Positions 1 to 7,917 are shown, numbered from the stretch's first letter. The stretch: 64,000 nucleotides of DNA from Myxococcus guangdongensis (GCF_024198255.1 NZ_JAJVKW010000001.1:992001-1056000); one strand, 5' to 3'. Notes: generated by a model from the sequence alone, not told the origin. Translations and numbers: made by a program.

Positions 1-1594
1 AGCTGGCGAAGTCCGTCCCCGTCGCGCCGGCCACCGGGAAGACCTCCGTCTCCCAGCGCGCGCGCAGGAAGTCGTGGTGGGCCTGGGCCGCGCCCGCCCA
101 CGTCAGCAGGGACTCCACCGCGTCGCGCGTGTCATGCAGCGGAGACACCGCGGGCTGCCGCAGCGACACCACGCCCCGACGAGGCTCCGCGTCACCCCAC
201 GCCTCCAGCGCCGTGGAGGCCGGCGCGTGAAGCCGCGTCAGCACCGCCGTCTCGTCCAGCCGGTCGTTCAGCGCCACCGTGAGGGGCACGTTCTTGAGCA
301 GCGCACCCAGCGCGTCGCCGCGCGCGTCGGTGTGCGCCGGGTTGACGCCGAGGAAGAACACCGTGCCCACGCTCCCGGCACCCAGCTCCGCGAGCAGCTC
401 ACCGTACGACTGCGCCTTCTCGTCCAGCGCCACGCCGTCCAGCGGGAACACCGTGGTGCCCTCGTTGCCGAGCAGCACGTTCGCCGTCGCGGCCAGCACC
501 TGGCCCGCCACCTCGTCGCCACCGCACACCACCAGCGACTCCGTGCGGTGGGCCCACAGCGCCTCGGCGAGTTCGTCCAGCGCGGCCGACTCCAGCTTGG
601 AGCCCGGCAGCGACTTCAGCCCCGGCACCTCGCGGCCCGCCTTCACTGCCAGCCTGCGCACCACATCGCCCAGGGCCAGCGTCACATCGGACGGCGCCAC
701 CACGAAGCGACGGTCCGCCGCCGCGCCGGTCAGCGTCATCACCGGCTCCACCTGGAAGTGGCGCGCCATCGCCTTGTGAGCCGCCGCGTCGCGAGCCTCC
801 GCGTACTGCCGCGTGAAGGCCACCGGCGACACCCACGTGCCCAGGAAGTCCGCGCCGAAGCTCGCGATGACCTTCGCCTTGTCGAAGCGGTAATCCGGCA
901 CCACGCGGGCGCCGTGCGTGACGCGGTACGCATCGCCCAGCGACGACAGCTCTCCCAGGGGCTCGTAGCGCACCGTGCGCGCCGTCGGGTGCGCGGCGAG
1001 GAAGCGCGCCACCGCGGCCTCCGCCGTGGGCCCCATCACCCAGGGCAGCACCAGCCGGATGGCCTTACCGTCCTCGGTCGCCTTGGCCAGGCCCTTCTTC
1101 ACCTCCGCATCCAGGTCCGTCCACGACACCCGGCTGCTGGCGCGCGAGGGGAAGCGGGCGCGGCTCGCGTCGTAGAGCGAGAGCACGGAGGCCTGTCCCA
1201 CCGCGCACACGCCGCCGCGCGACACGGGGTGCTCGTCGTTGCCCTCGACCTTGATGGGTCGACCATCGCGCGTCTTGAGGAGCAGGCCACAGCGCGCGGG
1301 GCACGCCTCGCACGTCGACGCGTACCAGAGCGCCGTGCCCGGGGTCACCTCGTCCGGCCGCGACACGTAGGGGATGAGCTTCTGCACCGGCGCGCGCTGG
1401 CAGGCCACCATGGCCGCGGCGGCGCTCAGGCCCATCATCTTGAAGAAGTCACGGCGGCTGCTGCCATCCGGAGGCGCGGCGGCGACACCCACCGGCAGCT
1501 CCTCGGCGAACTCGTCGCGCTGCGTGTCGAGCCACGAGGAATCCGTCGCGCGCTCGGCCAGGCTCTGCCAGTACTGGGGAAGTTTGTCGGACAT
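1..1594 (-). CDS. ActB-like TAT-exported molybdopterin/Fe-S oxidoreductase subunit (partial, C-terminus beyond window)
   Basis: The frame starts at ATG 1594 and runs off the left edge, giving 531 visible residues. Near residue 47 there is a twin-arginine type motif (RRDFFK) followed by a hydrophobic stretch, and CEACPARC at 95-102 is the start of a [4Fe-4S] binding set typical of molybdopterin oxidoreductases. In alternative complex III (ACIII) the ActB subunit has this fold and Fe-S clusters but usually no Mo cofactor, and passes electrons from quinol oxidation to cytochrome subunits. The gene follows a pentaheme cytochrome gene by 13 bp, the ActA-ActB pairing, which is the main reason for this call. 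A true molybdoenzyme of the same superfamily cannot be excluded because the cofactor-binding part is not complete here. Confidence 0.8.
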   Translation of the reverse strand, partial: MSDKLPQYWQSLAERATDSSWLDTQRDEFAEELPVGVAAAPPDGSSRRDFFKMMGLSAAAAMVACQRAPVQKLIPYVSRPDEVTPGTALWYASTCEACPARCGLLLKTRDGRPIKVEGNDEHPVSRGGVCAVGQASVLSLYDASRARFPSRASSRVSWTDLDAEVKKGLAKATEDGKAIRLVLPWVMGPTAEAAVARFLAAHPTARTVRYEPLGELSSLGDAYRVTHGARVVPDYRFDKAKVIASFGADFLGTWVSPVAFTRQYAEARDAAAHKAMARHFQVEPVMTLTGAAADRRFVVAPSDVTLALGDVVRRLAVKAGREVPGLKSLPGSKLESAALDELAEALWAHRTESLVVCGGDEVAGQVLAATANVLLGNEGTTVFPLDGVALDEKAQSYGELLAELGAGSVGTVFFLGVNPAHTDARGDALGALLKNVPLTVALNDRLDETAVLTRLHAPASTALEAWGDAEPRRGVVSLRQPAVSPLHDTRDAVESLLTWAGAAQAHHDFLRARWETEVFPVAGATGTDFAS

Positions 1595-1607
1595 GGCGCG
1601 GGGGTCC

Positions 1608-2231
1608 TCAGCGGTGGCAGCTCGAGCAGTCCGAGGGCGGCTGGAGGGTGCGAGGGGTCTTCGAGGGCTCGGGAAGCGGCTCACCGGACATGAGGGCCAA
1701 CAGCTCCCCCTTGCGCGGCACGGATGCGATGGGCGCCGTCAGGCCTTGCGCGCCCGTCTTGCGGTGACAGTCCAGGCACCAGCCCATCGTCATGGGCTCC
1801 ACCTGCTCCACGCGCACCATCTGCTCCACCGCCCCGTGGCACGTCTGGCACTTCAGTCCCGCGGTGACGTGGCTGGCGTGGTTGAAGAAGGCGTGGTCCG
1901 GCAGCCGGTGCACGCGCACCCACTGGATGGGCGCGTTGGCCGCGACGGCCGCGGCCACCTTCTGGATTTCGGGCGAGTCCTTCTTCACCTGCGTGTGGCA
2001 GTTCATGCAGACGCTGGCGGACGGCACACCCGCGTGACGGCTCTGCTCCGCGCCCACGTGGCAGTACTGACAGTCCAGCTCGTACTGGCCCGCGTGGACC
2101 GCGTGGGAGAAGGCCACCGGCTGCGCCGGCATGTGGCCCTGCTGGTTGTTCACCGGTCCGCTGCACCCGCCCAGCCCCAACACGAGCAGCGCGCCGGTCT
2201 GACCCAGGAAGCGGAAGGATGCGCGGCTCAT
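1608..2231 (-). CDS. ActA-like pentaheme c-type cytochrome lipoprotein
   Basis: A 207-residue protein with an N-terminal signal ending in LGGC (Cys23), so probably a lipoprotein. Five CxxCH heme sites are visible at Cys54 (CQYCH), Cys75 (CMNCH), Cys128 (CQTCH), Cys152 (CLDCH) and Cys202 (CSSCH). Multiheme proteins of this size paired with a molybdopterin-type subunit are ActA of alternative complex III, which carries electrons from the Fe-S subunit to a terminal oxidase or soluble cytochrome. Its ATG overlaps the stop of the upstream membrane-protein gene by 4 bases (ATGA), and the ActB-like gene follows after 13 bp, so the genes are one operon. Heme count and order are directly visible; assignment to ACIII is by family knowledge. 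Confidence 0.85.
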   Translation of the reverse strand: MSRASFRFLGQTGALLVLGLGGCSGPVNNQQGHMPAQPVAFSHAVHAGQYELDCQYCHVGAEQSRHAGVPSASVCMNCHTQVKKDSPEIQKVAAAVAANAPIQWVRVHRLPDHAFFNHASHVTAGLKCQTCHGAVEQMVRVEQVEPMTMGWCLDCHRKTGAQGLTAPIASVPRKGELLALMSGEPLPEPSKTPRTLQPPSDCSSCHR

Positions 2232-2860
2232 GGCGTCTCCTCACGAGGCGTGGCGAGCAGTCCCGGCTCCACCGATTCCCCGGCGCGCTGAGGCACCGAC
2301 GCGCGGTTCATCCGGATGAAGGGCGCCAGCGCCAGCAGCGCGAAGCCGAGGAGCACGTGCACCTGGTAGACGGTCGGCGCCGTCAGCATCAGCGTGGCGT
2401 CCGGTTGGACGGCCATCAGCGAGCGCACGTACGGCACGCCGATGTGCAGGTACCAGGCGGTGCCCCAGCGCAGCGCCACCGCGATGTACACGGCGGTGAG
2501 CACGTGCGCGAAGAGCAGGCCCAGGATGAGCGCGGGCGTCCACTGCCCTTCCTTCACCCGGCGAAGCCCCAGCGACGCGAGCCCCCAGGCGAGCAGCAGC
2601 GTGCCGATGAGCTGGAGCGACTCCAGCGCGAACAGCCGCGCGGCAGAGGCGTTGAAGGCCTGCATCGCGCGAGGCGCGGCCAGCCCCAGCAGGTGGAAGA
2701 ACGCGACGATGGCGACACCCGCCAGCACCGCGCGCCCCGCGGGCGTCCAGGGCGTGGTGGGCGGCGCGGGCTCGCGCGCCGTGACCCTCCAGATGGTGCC
2801 CGCCAGGGCCACCCCGGCCGCCGCGTACGGCAGGACGTTGAAGAGGAACGCGTCGCTCAC
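2228..2860 (-). CDS. NarI-like (respiratory nitrate reductase gamma-type) b cytochrome membrane protein
   Basis: A 210-residue integral membrane protein with about five hydrophobic segments. Histidines sit inside or at the edge of the helices (AFFHLLG, FAHVLTA, WYLHIGV, YQVHVLLG), as expected for diheme b cytochromes of the NarI/HdrE type that exchange electrons with quinones. It overlaps both neighbours by ATGA, the diheme cytochrome c gene upstream and the pentaheme gene downstream, so it is translated with them. A NarI-type quinol module in front of ActA/ActB-like genes differs from the classical ACIII layout, where ActC and ActF are the quinone-binding membrane subunits. The function as quinone-interacting subunit is inferred. 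Confidence 0.75.
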   Translation of the reverse strand: MSDAFLFNVLPYAAAGVALAGTIWRVTAREPAPPTTPWTPAGRAVLAGVAIVAFFHLLGLAAPRAMQAFNASAARLFALESLQLIGTLLLAWGLASLGLRRVKEGQWTPALILGLLFAHVLTAVYIAVALRWGTAWYLHIGVPYVRSLMAVQPDATLMLTAPTVYQVHVLLGFALLALAPFIRMNRASVPQRAGESVEPGLLATPREETP

Positions 2861-3702
2861 GACTGACCTCGCGTGGACGGAGCCGAGAACATCACTCCGA
2901 TGAAGCCCAGGACCGCGGCCATGCCGACGAGCCCCAGGTAGAAGAAGTCGCGGTCCGCGCGCGGACGGCTGCCATCACGAGACACGTCCGCGAGGTACGC
3001 CTTGATGGCGTACTGCTCCTCCTCGTCGAGCTGCGCCTTCGCGTAGAGCGGGCCCATCATCGGCCCCTCCAGCTTCGCCAGCGCCGGACGCATGCCCTTC
3101 TCACCCATCCGCGCGAAGGCGAAGGTGAGGTTGGGGCCCAGCGTGCCGCCACCGGCCACGCCCAGGCCGCGCACGTCGTGGCAACCGATGCAGGCCGCGC
3201 CGCCGTTCTTCAGCGGCTCCGCGCCCTCGAAGAGCCGACGGCCCCGGGCCACCTCCTCCGGCGTGGCGTCCGTGCCCATCTTCTCCGCGGGCGAGGGCTT
3301 GCAGCCGCCCATCCCCTTCTGCGTGCAGTCGCGAATGAAGGCAAAGAGGCTGTCGCGCTCCGCGTCGGAGAGCGCCTGGTCCGGCATGCGCACGCCGTTG
3401 AACTTCGCGAGCAGCTCGGTGGCCACCGGGTCACCCGAGTCGATGAGCGCGCCGGGGCTCTTCATGAAGCGCGTCACCCAGGCCTCCTCGCGGCGCTCCA
3501 GCACGCCGTGGAGGTCAGGACCAATCCGGTCGCCCTCGCCCATCGAGTGGCACGTGGCGCACCGCTGGGTGAAGAGCTGAGCGCCCTGACGCGCGGTGCT
3601 CTGCGCCAGCGCGGCCGGCGCCGCCAACAGGGCCAGGAGCGGAATGATGGGGACGAGCGTTCGCTCCTGACGCGGCCGTCTTCCCAGCTCACGTGTCCGC
3701 AT
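2857..3702 (-). CDS. Membrane-anchored diheme cytochrome c
   Basis: A 281-residue protein with an N-terminal signal or anchor (hydrophobic about 17-33, after an Arg-rich segment). It has two class I cytochrome c domains with CATCH at Cys48 and CIGCH at Cys171, Met-containing sixth-ligand regions, and a C-terminal transmembrane helix (about 255-272), so both heme domains should face the periplasm. It is the first gene of the respiratory operon. ATG 3702 is preceded by a GAGGAGGGG ribosome-binding site nine bases upstream. It probably shuttles electrons between the quinol-oxidising module and downstream acceptors such as oxidases. Two extra cysteines (CTQKGMGGC region) lie between the domains. 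Confidence 0.85.
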   Translation of the reverse strand: MRTRELGRRPRQERTLVPIIPLLALLAAPAALAQSTARQGAQLFTQRCATCHSMGEGDRIGPDLHGVLERREEAWVTRFMKSPGALIDSGDPVATELLAKFNGVRMPDQALSDAERDSLFAFIRDCTQKGMGGCKPSPAEKMGTDATPEEVARGRRLFEGAEPLKNGGAACIGCHDVRGLGVAGGGTLGPNLTFAFARMGEKGMRPALAKLEGPMMGPLYAKAQLDEEEQYAIKAYLADVSRDGSRPRADRDFFYLGLVGMAAVLGFIGVMFSAPSTRGQS

Positions 3703-4111
3703 TGCTGCGTGCCCCTCCTCGCGGGGAGGCCGGACTCATTGCCCGGCACGCGGGGACGTCAGTGCAACGCGAAGGCCAGGATGATCCACGCCTCACAGCG
3801 GCGCGAAGCTCCGGAAATCAAGCGAGCGGTGCGCAGCATTTGCGCGCGATGACACACGCGGACGCACTGTTTGCCAGCAGGCATCCCGGGCGAGCTCGCT
3901 CAGCTCGCGTCCTCGGGCTCACCACGCACGTCATGACGCGGAGGACGTCTCGGTGGCAGACCTTGCGCTCGGCTCCACATCCCGCGAGACATTCGCGAGA
4001 TGGAGCACGCGCGTGGGCACGTTGAAACACGAAGGCCCCGAGGCGAGACATGCCTCGAGGCCCAGGCTCACGCGGGGAGCACGAAGCTCCACCCGCGCGG
4101 GACGACCTGCG
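3703..4111. other. Intergenic region upstream of the respiratory operon
   Basis: About 410 bases without a supported gene. The part next to 3702 should carry the promoter of the cytochrome operon, but no convincing -35/-10 pair was found. The right end holds the hairpin annotated at 4034-4062. Short open frames on both strands here lack coding character. Confidence 0.5.
4034..4062 (-). terminator. Hairpin terminator downstream of the peroxidase/membrane-protein genes
   Basis: On the minus strand GGCCTCGAGGC, a 7-base loop and GCCTCGGGGCC form a near-perfect 11-bp stem. It is followed by TTCGTGTTT, a short U-containing tail. It lies about 50 bases after the stop of the gene at 4112, in the right place to end that transcript. 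Confidence 0.6.
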
Positions 4112-4510
4112 TCACATCGCGGTGGTGGAGAACACGCCGCGGCCGATGGCCATGATGCCACCGATGATGAAGAGGACCGCGAGCCCCACGCCCGCCAGCG
4201 GCAGCGCGTAGCCCGGCTGCGGACGCCGGCGATTCACCGAGAGCAGCGCCTGCGCGGAGCCCGCCGCGAGCACCATCATCACGATGTGGCCGATGAGCGC
4301 CGGATAGTAGAAGCGCGTCACCAGCACGAGGATGCCGAGCAGCACCTGGAGGTGCAGCAGGCCCGCGAAGGAGGAGCCGAGGATGCGGCCTCCCTTGTCG
4401 AACGGGCGCTTCGTGGCGAGCCCGAAGGCGAAGTAGGCGATGGCCAGCACGCCCGCGAGCAACACCAGATAGCGGAGCCCGGAGTGGGCATAGAAGAACA
4501 TTCGGTCCAT
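4112..4510 (-). CDS. Small four-helix membrane protein with conserved-looking helix histidines
   Basis: 132 residues with four predicted transmembrane segments. ATG 4510 is chosen because the sequence from there starts directly with MDRMFFYAHSG and the first helix; the longer frame adds an Arg/Pro-rich stretch that looks non-coding. Histidines lie at helix starts or inside helices (YAHSGLRY, LLHLQVLL, IGHIVMM), which could bind heme b, but this is only suggested by position. It lies 19 bases downstream of the cytochrome c peroxidase gene on the same strand, so they are probably cotranscribed. I do not recognise a named family; a role as quinone or heme partner of the peroxidase is an inference from context. 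Confidence 0.7.
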   Translation of the reverse strand: MDRMFFYAHSGLRYLVLLAGVLAIAYFAFGLATKRPFDKGGRILGSSFAGLLHLQVLLGILVLVTRFYYPALIGHIVMMVLAAGSAQALLSVNRRRPQPGYALPLAGVGLAVLFIIGGIMAIGRGVFSTTAM

Positions 4511-4529
4511 GGGTGTCTCGGGGTTTAGC

Positions 4530-5630
4530 TCAGGAAGGGTCCGGCTCGGGAGTCTTCTTCGTGCTGGGCGGCAGGGGCGGCGCGGCGATGTGCTCACGCG
4601 GCGGCAGCTCCCCGGTGAGGCTCTTGAGGAAGGCCACCAGGTCCTCCACCTCCGCGTCCGTCAGCGTCCGCGCCAGCTGGTGCTTCGCCATCAGCCGCAC
4701 CATCGTCGGCAGCTCATTCACGCTGCCGTCGTGCAGGTACGGACCGGTGCGCTCCACGTTGCGCAGCGTGGGCACGCGGAACTTGCCCCGGTCATCCTCG
4801 TTCTTCGTCGCGTCGAAGCGCCCCGCGTCCTTCAGGCCCGGGTAGTCCTCGATGAGCCCCAGCTTCTGGAACGACGTGCCGCCCACCGCGGGGCCGTTGT
4901 GGCACGTGGTGCAGCCCGTCACCACGAAGAGGTGCAGGCCGCGCTGCTCCGACTCGCTCAGCGCCGAGTGCTGGCCCGCCAGGTACTGGTCGAAGCGCGA
5001 CGGCGTGGTCAGCCCCCGCTCGAACGCGGCGATGGCGCGCGCCGCGTTCGCCAGCGACACGGGCTTCTTCTCGCTGGGGAACGCCTCCCGGAAGCGCGTC
5101 ACGTACTCCGGCATGGAGGCGAGCGTGGCCACCACGCGGCGCTCGTCCGGCATCGCCATCTCCACCGGGTTCAGGATGGGGCCGGACGCCTGCGCCTCCA
5201 GCGTGTCCGCGCGCCCGTCCCAGAACTGCGCGATGTGGCCCGCCGCGTTGTAGACGGTGGGCGAGTTGCGCGAGCCCTTCTGCCCGCGGTGCCCGTCCGA
5301 CAGCGCCTTGTTGTCCACGCCATAGGTGTCCAGGCCGTGGCAGGTGTTGCAGGAGACGTCGTGGTTCTTCGACAGCCGGGGCTCGAAGAAGAGCATGCGG
5401 CCCAGCGCCACCTGGGCCTCGGTGTCCTGGGGCGCGGGCTTCGCGTTCTTGGCCGGCGGCGTGGGGCGGAAGAAGTGCGAGAGCTGCTCGGGCGTCATCG
5501 GCTTGGGGCCCGGCGGCTTCGGCGCGCTCGCCGTCGTGGGCGGCGCGACGGGCTCCTGCTTGCGCTCACAGCCCGACAACGCGCCCAAGGAGGTCAGCGT
5601 GAGCAGGGTGACGAAGCGGGTTCGGGACAT
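4530..5630 (-). CDS. Diheme cytochrome c peroxidase family lipoprotein (CcpA/MauG superfamily)
   Basis: 366 residues. The signal peptide ends in LSGC (Cys21), so it is a predicted lipoprotein, followed by a Pro/Ala-rich linker to about residue 60. Heme sites are CNTCH at Cys94 and CTTCH at Cys240, the two-domain layout of bacterial cytochrome c peroxidases. These reduce hydrogen peroxide in the periplasm with electrons from small cytochromes. Motifs RNSPTVYNA and FRVPTLRNVERTGPYLHDG are family hallmarks. A Pro/Lys/Thr-rich C-terminal tail is added. A GGAG site lies just before ATG 5630. It is near a respiratory operon, which fits electron supply from cytochrome c. MauG-like oxidation activity cannot be told apart from sequence alone. 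Confidence 0.9.
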   Translation of the reverse strand: MSRTRFVTLLTLTSLGALSGCERKQEPVAPPTTASAPKPPGPKPMTPEQLSHFFRPTPPAKNAKPAPQDTEAQVALGRMLFFEPRLSKNHDVSCNTCHGLDTYGVDNKALSDGHRGQKGSRNSPTVYNAAGHIAQFWDGRADTLEAQASGPILNPVEMAMPDERRVVATLASMPEYVTRFREAFPSEKKPVSLANAARAIAAFERGLTTPSRFDQYLAGQHSALSESEQRGLHLFVVTGCTTCHNGPAVGGTSFQKLGLIEDYPGLKDAGRFDATKNEDDRGKFRVPTLRNVERTGPYLHDGSVNELPTMVRLMAKHQLARTLTDAEVEDLVAFLKSLTGELPPREHIAAPPLPPSTKKTPEPDPS

Positions 5631-5734
5631 GACGCACTCCAGGGGTGTGGACGACGCGGCACGCTATCAGCCCCTCTTCCGGCCGGGGCCCGCGTCTTTG
5701 TGACGCACCCCACCCGCGCTTCCCGCGTCCATCA

Positions 5735-5844
5735 GCCCGTCAAGAGCCTGCGCTCCGCTGCCCCCCTGCTCCTCGGACGAGGAGCCCCTGGGTGCGAGGC
5801 CTCGCCCTGGCCGCTACCTCCCTCGAGCGACAGGTTTGACGGGC
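5735..5844. other. Long self-complementary element (candidate structured RNA or palindromic repeat element)
   Basis: The ends pair as GCCCGTCAA (5735-5743) with TTGACGGGC (5836-5844), 9 perfect pairs. CCTGCGCTC (5747-5755) then pairs with GAGCG-a-CAGG (5825-5834), 9 more pairs with one bulged A. Inside lie a palindrome GCTCCTCG-GA-CGAGGAGC (5768-5785) and a second one GCGAGGCCTCGC (5794-5805). The whole therefore folds as a closed stem with two inner hairpins, on either strand. It is in the roughly 300-base space between the divergent peroxidase gene and the ferredoxin-like gene, and could be part of the peroxidase mRNA leader. No coding potential is supported over it. Confidence 0.55.
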
Positions 5845-5854
5845 CGCTTCCGCT

Positions 5855-6685
5855 TCAGCGCCCCCGCAGCGGGGCGTCCGCCTGGTGCGGGAAGCCCGGA
5901 GCGCCCCCTCTCGACGACTCGGAGGATGGATGCGGGATGAAGACGGTGGAAACGCGAACGAGGACGTCGATGTCCTCATCTGCCGCAAGTGCCTGATGCG
6001 CGGCGCGCGCAGCGGGGGCGGCATCGAGCTGCCGCGCTGGCTGCAGCGCTCGCTCGCCGAGCGAGGGCTCGCCGACGAAGTCCGTGTCATGCCCACCGGC
6101 TGTCTGCGCCAGTGTCCTCGCGGCAAGGTCACCGTGCTCATCACGGGCGGACACGCCGAACAGGGCAGCGCCTTGATGACGGTGGACCCGCTGATGGAAC
6201 GAGAGCCGCTCCTGCGCCTCGTCGAGGCCCGCGCGCGCCCCGACCAGGACCTCTTGTCCTCCCCGCGCCCCGGGGACGAACACGACGGGAGGAGCGGCCC
6301 GTAGCGAGCCCCGCGCCTGGGGACTGGGCGTCGGGCCGAAGAGGAGCCGGTCCACGAGCCACGACACGCCGAGGCCCGTCGCCGTCCCCGCGGCGTCCCA
6401 GGCCAGGTCCTTGAACGAGAAGGTGGTGCCCCGGCCCAGGTCGTACAGCTCCTTGCCCACGCCCACGCCCATCGCGAGCCCCGCGCCGGTCCAGAACCGG
6501 GCCTCGGGCGGCTCGAAGAGCAGCGCGCCCGCGCCGTAGCCCACGCCCGCGAGGACGAAGCAGGCCGCGAAGTGCTTGGGCTTGTCGGGGCCCAGCCAGT
6601 CATCCCCCGACGCGGCGCTCGCGACGGGGCTCGACAGCAGCGCGATGAGACAGGGGACGAACCCGCTCCGGTTGGAAAGCTTCAT
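5855..6685 (-). CDS. YfiM-like (DUF2279) exported protein with a long antisense C-terminal extension
   Basis: From ATG 6685 the protein begins with a signal peptide (MKLSNRSGFVPCLIALLSS). A roughly 100-residue core follows with DKPKHFAACFVL, GLAMGVGVGKELYD and FKDLAWDAAGTATGLGVSWL, resembling the YfiM/DUF2279 family of periplasmic or lipoprotein-like proteins. Family members usually end soon after this core, near base 6310 here. Instead the frame stays open to 5855 and overlaps the ferredoxin-like gene tail-to-tail by about 375 bases, with a composition that looks like the antisense of that gene. Either a stop codon has been lost, or the extension is real, or there is a sequence error. The core is confident; the extension is not. 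Confidence 0.6.
   Translation of the reverse strand: MKLSNRSGFVPCLIALLSSPVASAASGDDWLGPDKPKHFAACFVLAGVGYGAGALLFEPPEARFWTGAGLAMGVGVGKELYDLGRGTTFSFKDLAWDAAGTATGLGVSWLVDRLLFGPTPSPQARGSLRAAPPVVFVPGARGGQEVLVGARAGLDEAQERLSFHQRVHRHQGAALFGVSARDEHGDLAARTLAQTAGGHDTDFVGEPSLGERALQPARQLDAAPAARAAHQALAADEDIDVLVRVSTVFIPHPSSESSRGGAPGFPHQADAPLRGR
5859..5876. terminator. Short GC hairpin near the end of the minus-strand YfiM-like frame
   Basis: CGCCCC, a 6-base loop and GGGGCG form a perfect 6-bp stem. It overlaps the last codons before the stop at 5855-5857 of the minus-strand frame. There is no U-run, so a terminator role is uncertain. Confidence 0.3.
5930..6304 (+). CDS. (2Fe-2S) thioredoxin-like ferredoxin domain protein
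   Basis: About 124 residues from ATG 5930, which has GGAGG four bases upstream. Four cysteines in a CRKC ... PTGCLRQCPRG pattern fit the thioredoxin-fold [2Fe-2S] ferredoxins, in which the second pair is spaced C-x3-C. These are soluble electron carriers or cluster-bearing regulatory proteins. The C-terminal part is charged and less conserved in appearance. The whole gene lies opposite the C-terminal part of a minus-strand frame (5855-6685). Of the two, this strand carries the recognisable family motif in the overlapping region, so it is judged the real coding strand there. Confidence 0.75.
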   Translation: MRDEDGGNANEDVDVLICRKCLMRGARSGGGIELPRWLQRSLAERGLADEVRVMPTGCLRQCPRGKVTVLITGGHAEQGSALMTVDPLMEREPLLRLVEARARPDQDLLSSPRPGDEHDGRSGP

Positions 6686-6741
6686 GAGCAGGGATGTAGC
6701 ACCCCACGGACCGTCCAGGTGGCCTGTCCCTGGGTGTGGAG

Positions 6742-7908
6742 ATGACCTCCACGGTGGTGCGTTTTCGAGACGAGGCCGGCGCATCGGCCTATGCTCCGGG
6801 TCGCGTGAAACGACTCGCCCCCTCGTTCACCTTCCAGCAGCAATCGAACCGGCACCCCGGGCTCGACGGGGCGCGTGGTCTGGCGGTCCTCGCCATGGTG
6901 CTGGGACATACGCTGGACGCGCTGCTCTCGGCCGAGGCGCGCCTGCTCCCGTGGGTGCAGCACTACTGGACCTTCCGCGGCGTCACCGCGCCCCTGTTCC
7001 TGCTGGTGAGCGGCTGGGCGGTGGTGGCCGCGCTGGGGACCAAGCCCAACGCCGCGCGCGACACGCTCGGTCGTCGGGTGCGCCGCTCGTTGTTGCTGCT
7101 GTTCCTGGGTTACTTCCTGCACTGGCCCGGGTGGCACGCCGTGCGGGACATGGGCTGGACGGACGCGATGCTGTCGCACGTCCTCACCTTCGATGCGCTC
7201 CAGTGCATCGGCTTCGCGTTGCTGGTGGGCTCGGTGCTGCTCGCGCTCGTGCCCGCGCAGGGAGGCCGTCCGCTGGTGCTGCTCGTGCTGGCGGTGGGCA
7301 TCCCGCTGGCGAGCGCCACCGTGTGGCAGCTGGGCGTGGGCCTGCCGGGCGCGGTGCAGCAACTGCTGGGCAGCGCCGCGGGCAGCCGCTTCCCCTTCTT
7401 CCCGTGGGCGGGCTACTTCTTCGCGGGGGCCTTCGCGGCGTACGCGCTGCACCTGCTGCGTCCGGGTTGGCCGCAGGGCCTGGCGCTGCTGGCGCTCGGC
7501 GCGGGGATGCTCGGGCTGACGCGGATGACGACCGCCGACTGGACGCCCGCGAGCGCGTGGCTGGTGGCGTACCGCGTGGGCCAGGGGCTCCTGGTGTTGG
7601 GCGCGGTCAACCTCGCCCCCGTGCGGTTGAGCAAGCTGCTGGCGCCGTTCGGGCGCCTGTCGTTGTGGATCTACGTCCTGCACCTGCCGGTGGTGTACGG
7701 CTGGGCGGACATCGCCGGCCTCGCGAGCCGCATCGGGCCCCGGCTGGGCGTCCCCGCCGCGACGGGCATCGGCGTGGCGCTGCTGCTGACGTGCGCGATG
7801 GTGGCGTGGCTGGGTCGCTGGTTGATGGAGCAGGCCCGTCCGTGGCGCGCGGGCTCCACCACGCTCAACGCGAGCCTGAGCGGCACGCGGATGAGCCCGC
7901 GGGTCTGA
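6742..7908 (+). CDS. Multi-pass membrane acyltransferase, DUF1624/heparan-alpha-glucosaminide acetyltransferase-like
   Basis: About 388 residues with some ten transmembrane segments. The N-terminal signature HPGLDGARGLAVLAMVLGH, with the first helix right after RxxxxDxxRG, is typical of DUF1624 and related acyltransferase-3 membrane proteins, which move acyl groups onto surface sugars. The conserved His of that signature is present (VLGHTLD). The start is uncertain: ATG 6742 is taken, but GTG 6805 (just before KRLAPSFTF) would remove an unlikely N-terminal extension. It is divergent from the YfiM-like gene, with only about 56 bases between starts. The substrate is unknown. Confidence 0.75.
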   Translation: MTSTVVRFRDEAGASAYAPGRVKRLAPSFTFQQQSNRHPGLDGARGLAVLAMVLGHTLDALLSAEARLLPWVQHYWTFRGVTAPLFLLVSGWAVVAALGTKPNAARDTLGRRVRRSLLLLFLGYFLHWPGWHAVRDMGWTDAMLSHVLTFDALQCIGFALLVGSVLLALVPAQGGRPLVLLVLAVGIPLASATVWQLGVGLPGAVQQLLGSAAGSRFPFFPWAGYFFAGAFAAYALHLLRPGWPQGLALLALGAGMLGLTRMTTADWTPASAWLVAYRVGQGLLVLGAVNLAPVRLSKLLAPFGRLSLWIYVLHLPVVYGWADIAGLASRIGPRLGVPAATGIGVALLLTCAMVAWLGRWLMEQARPWRAGSTTLNASLSGTRMSPRV

Positions 7909-7917
7909 ACGCCCACG

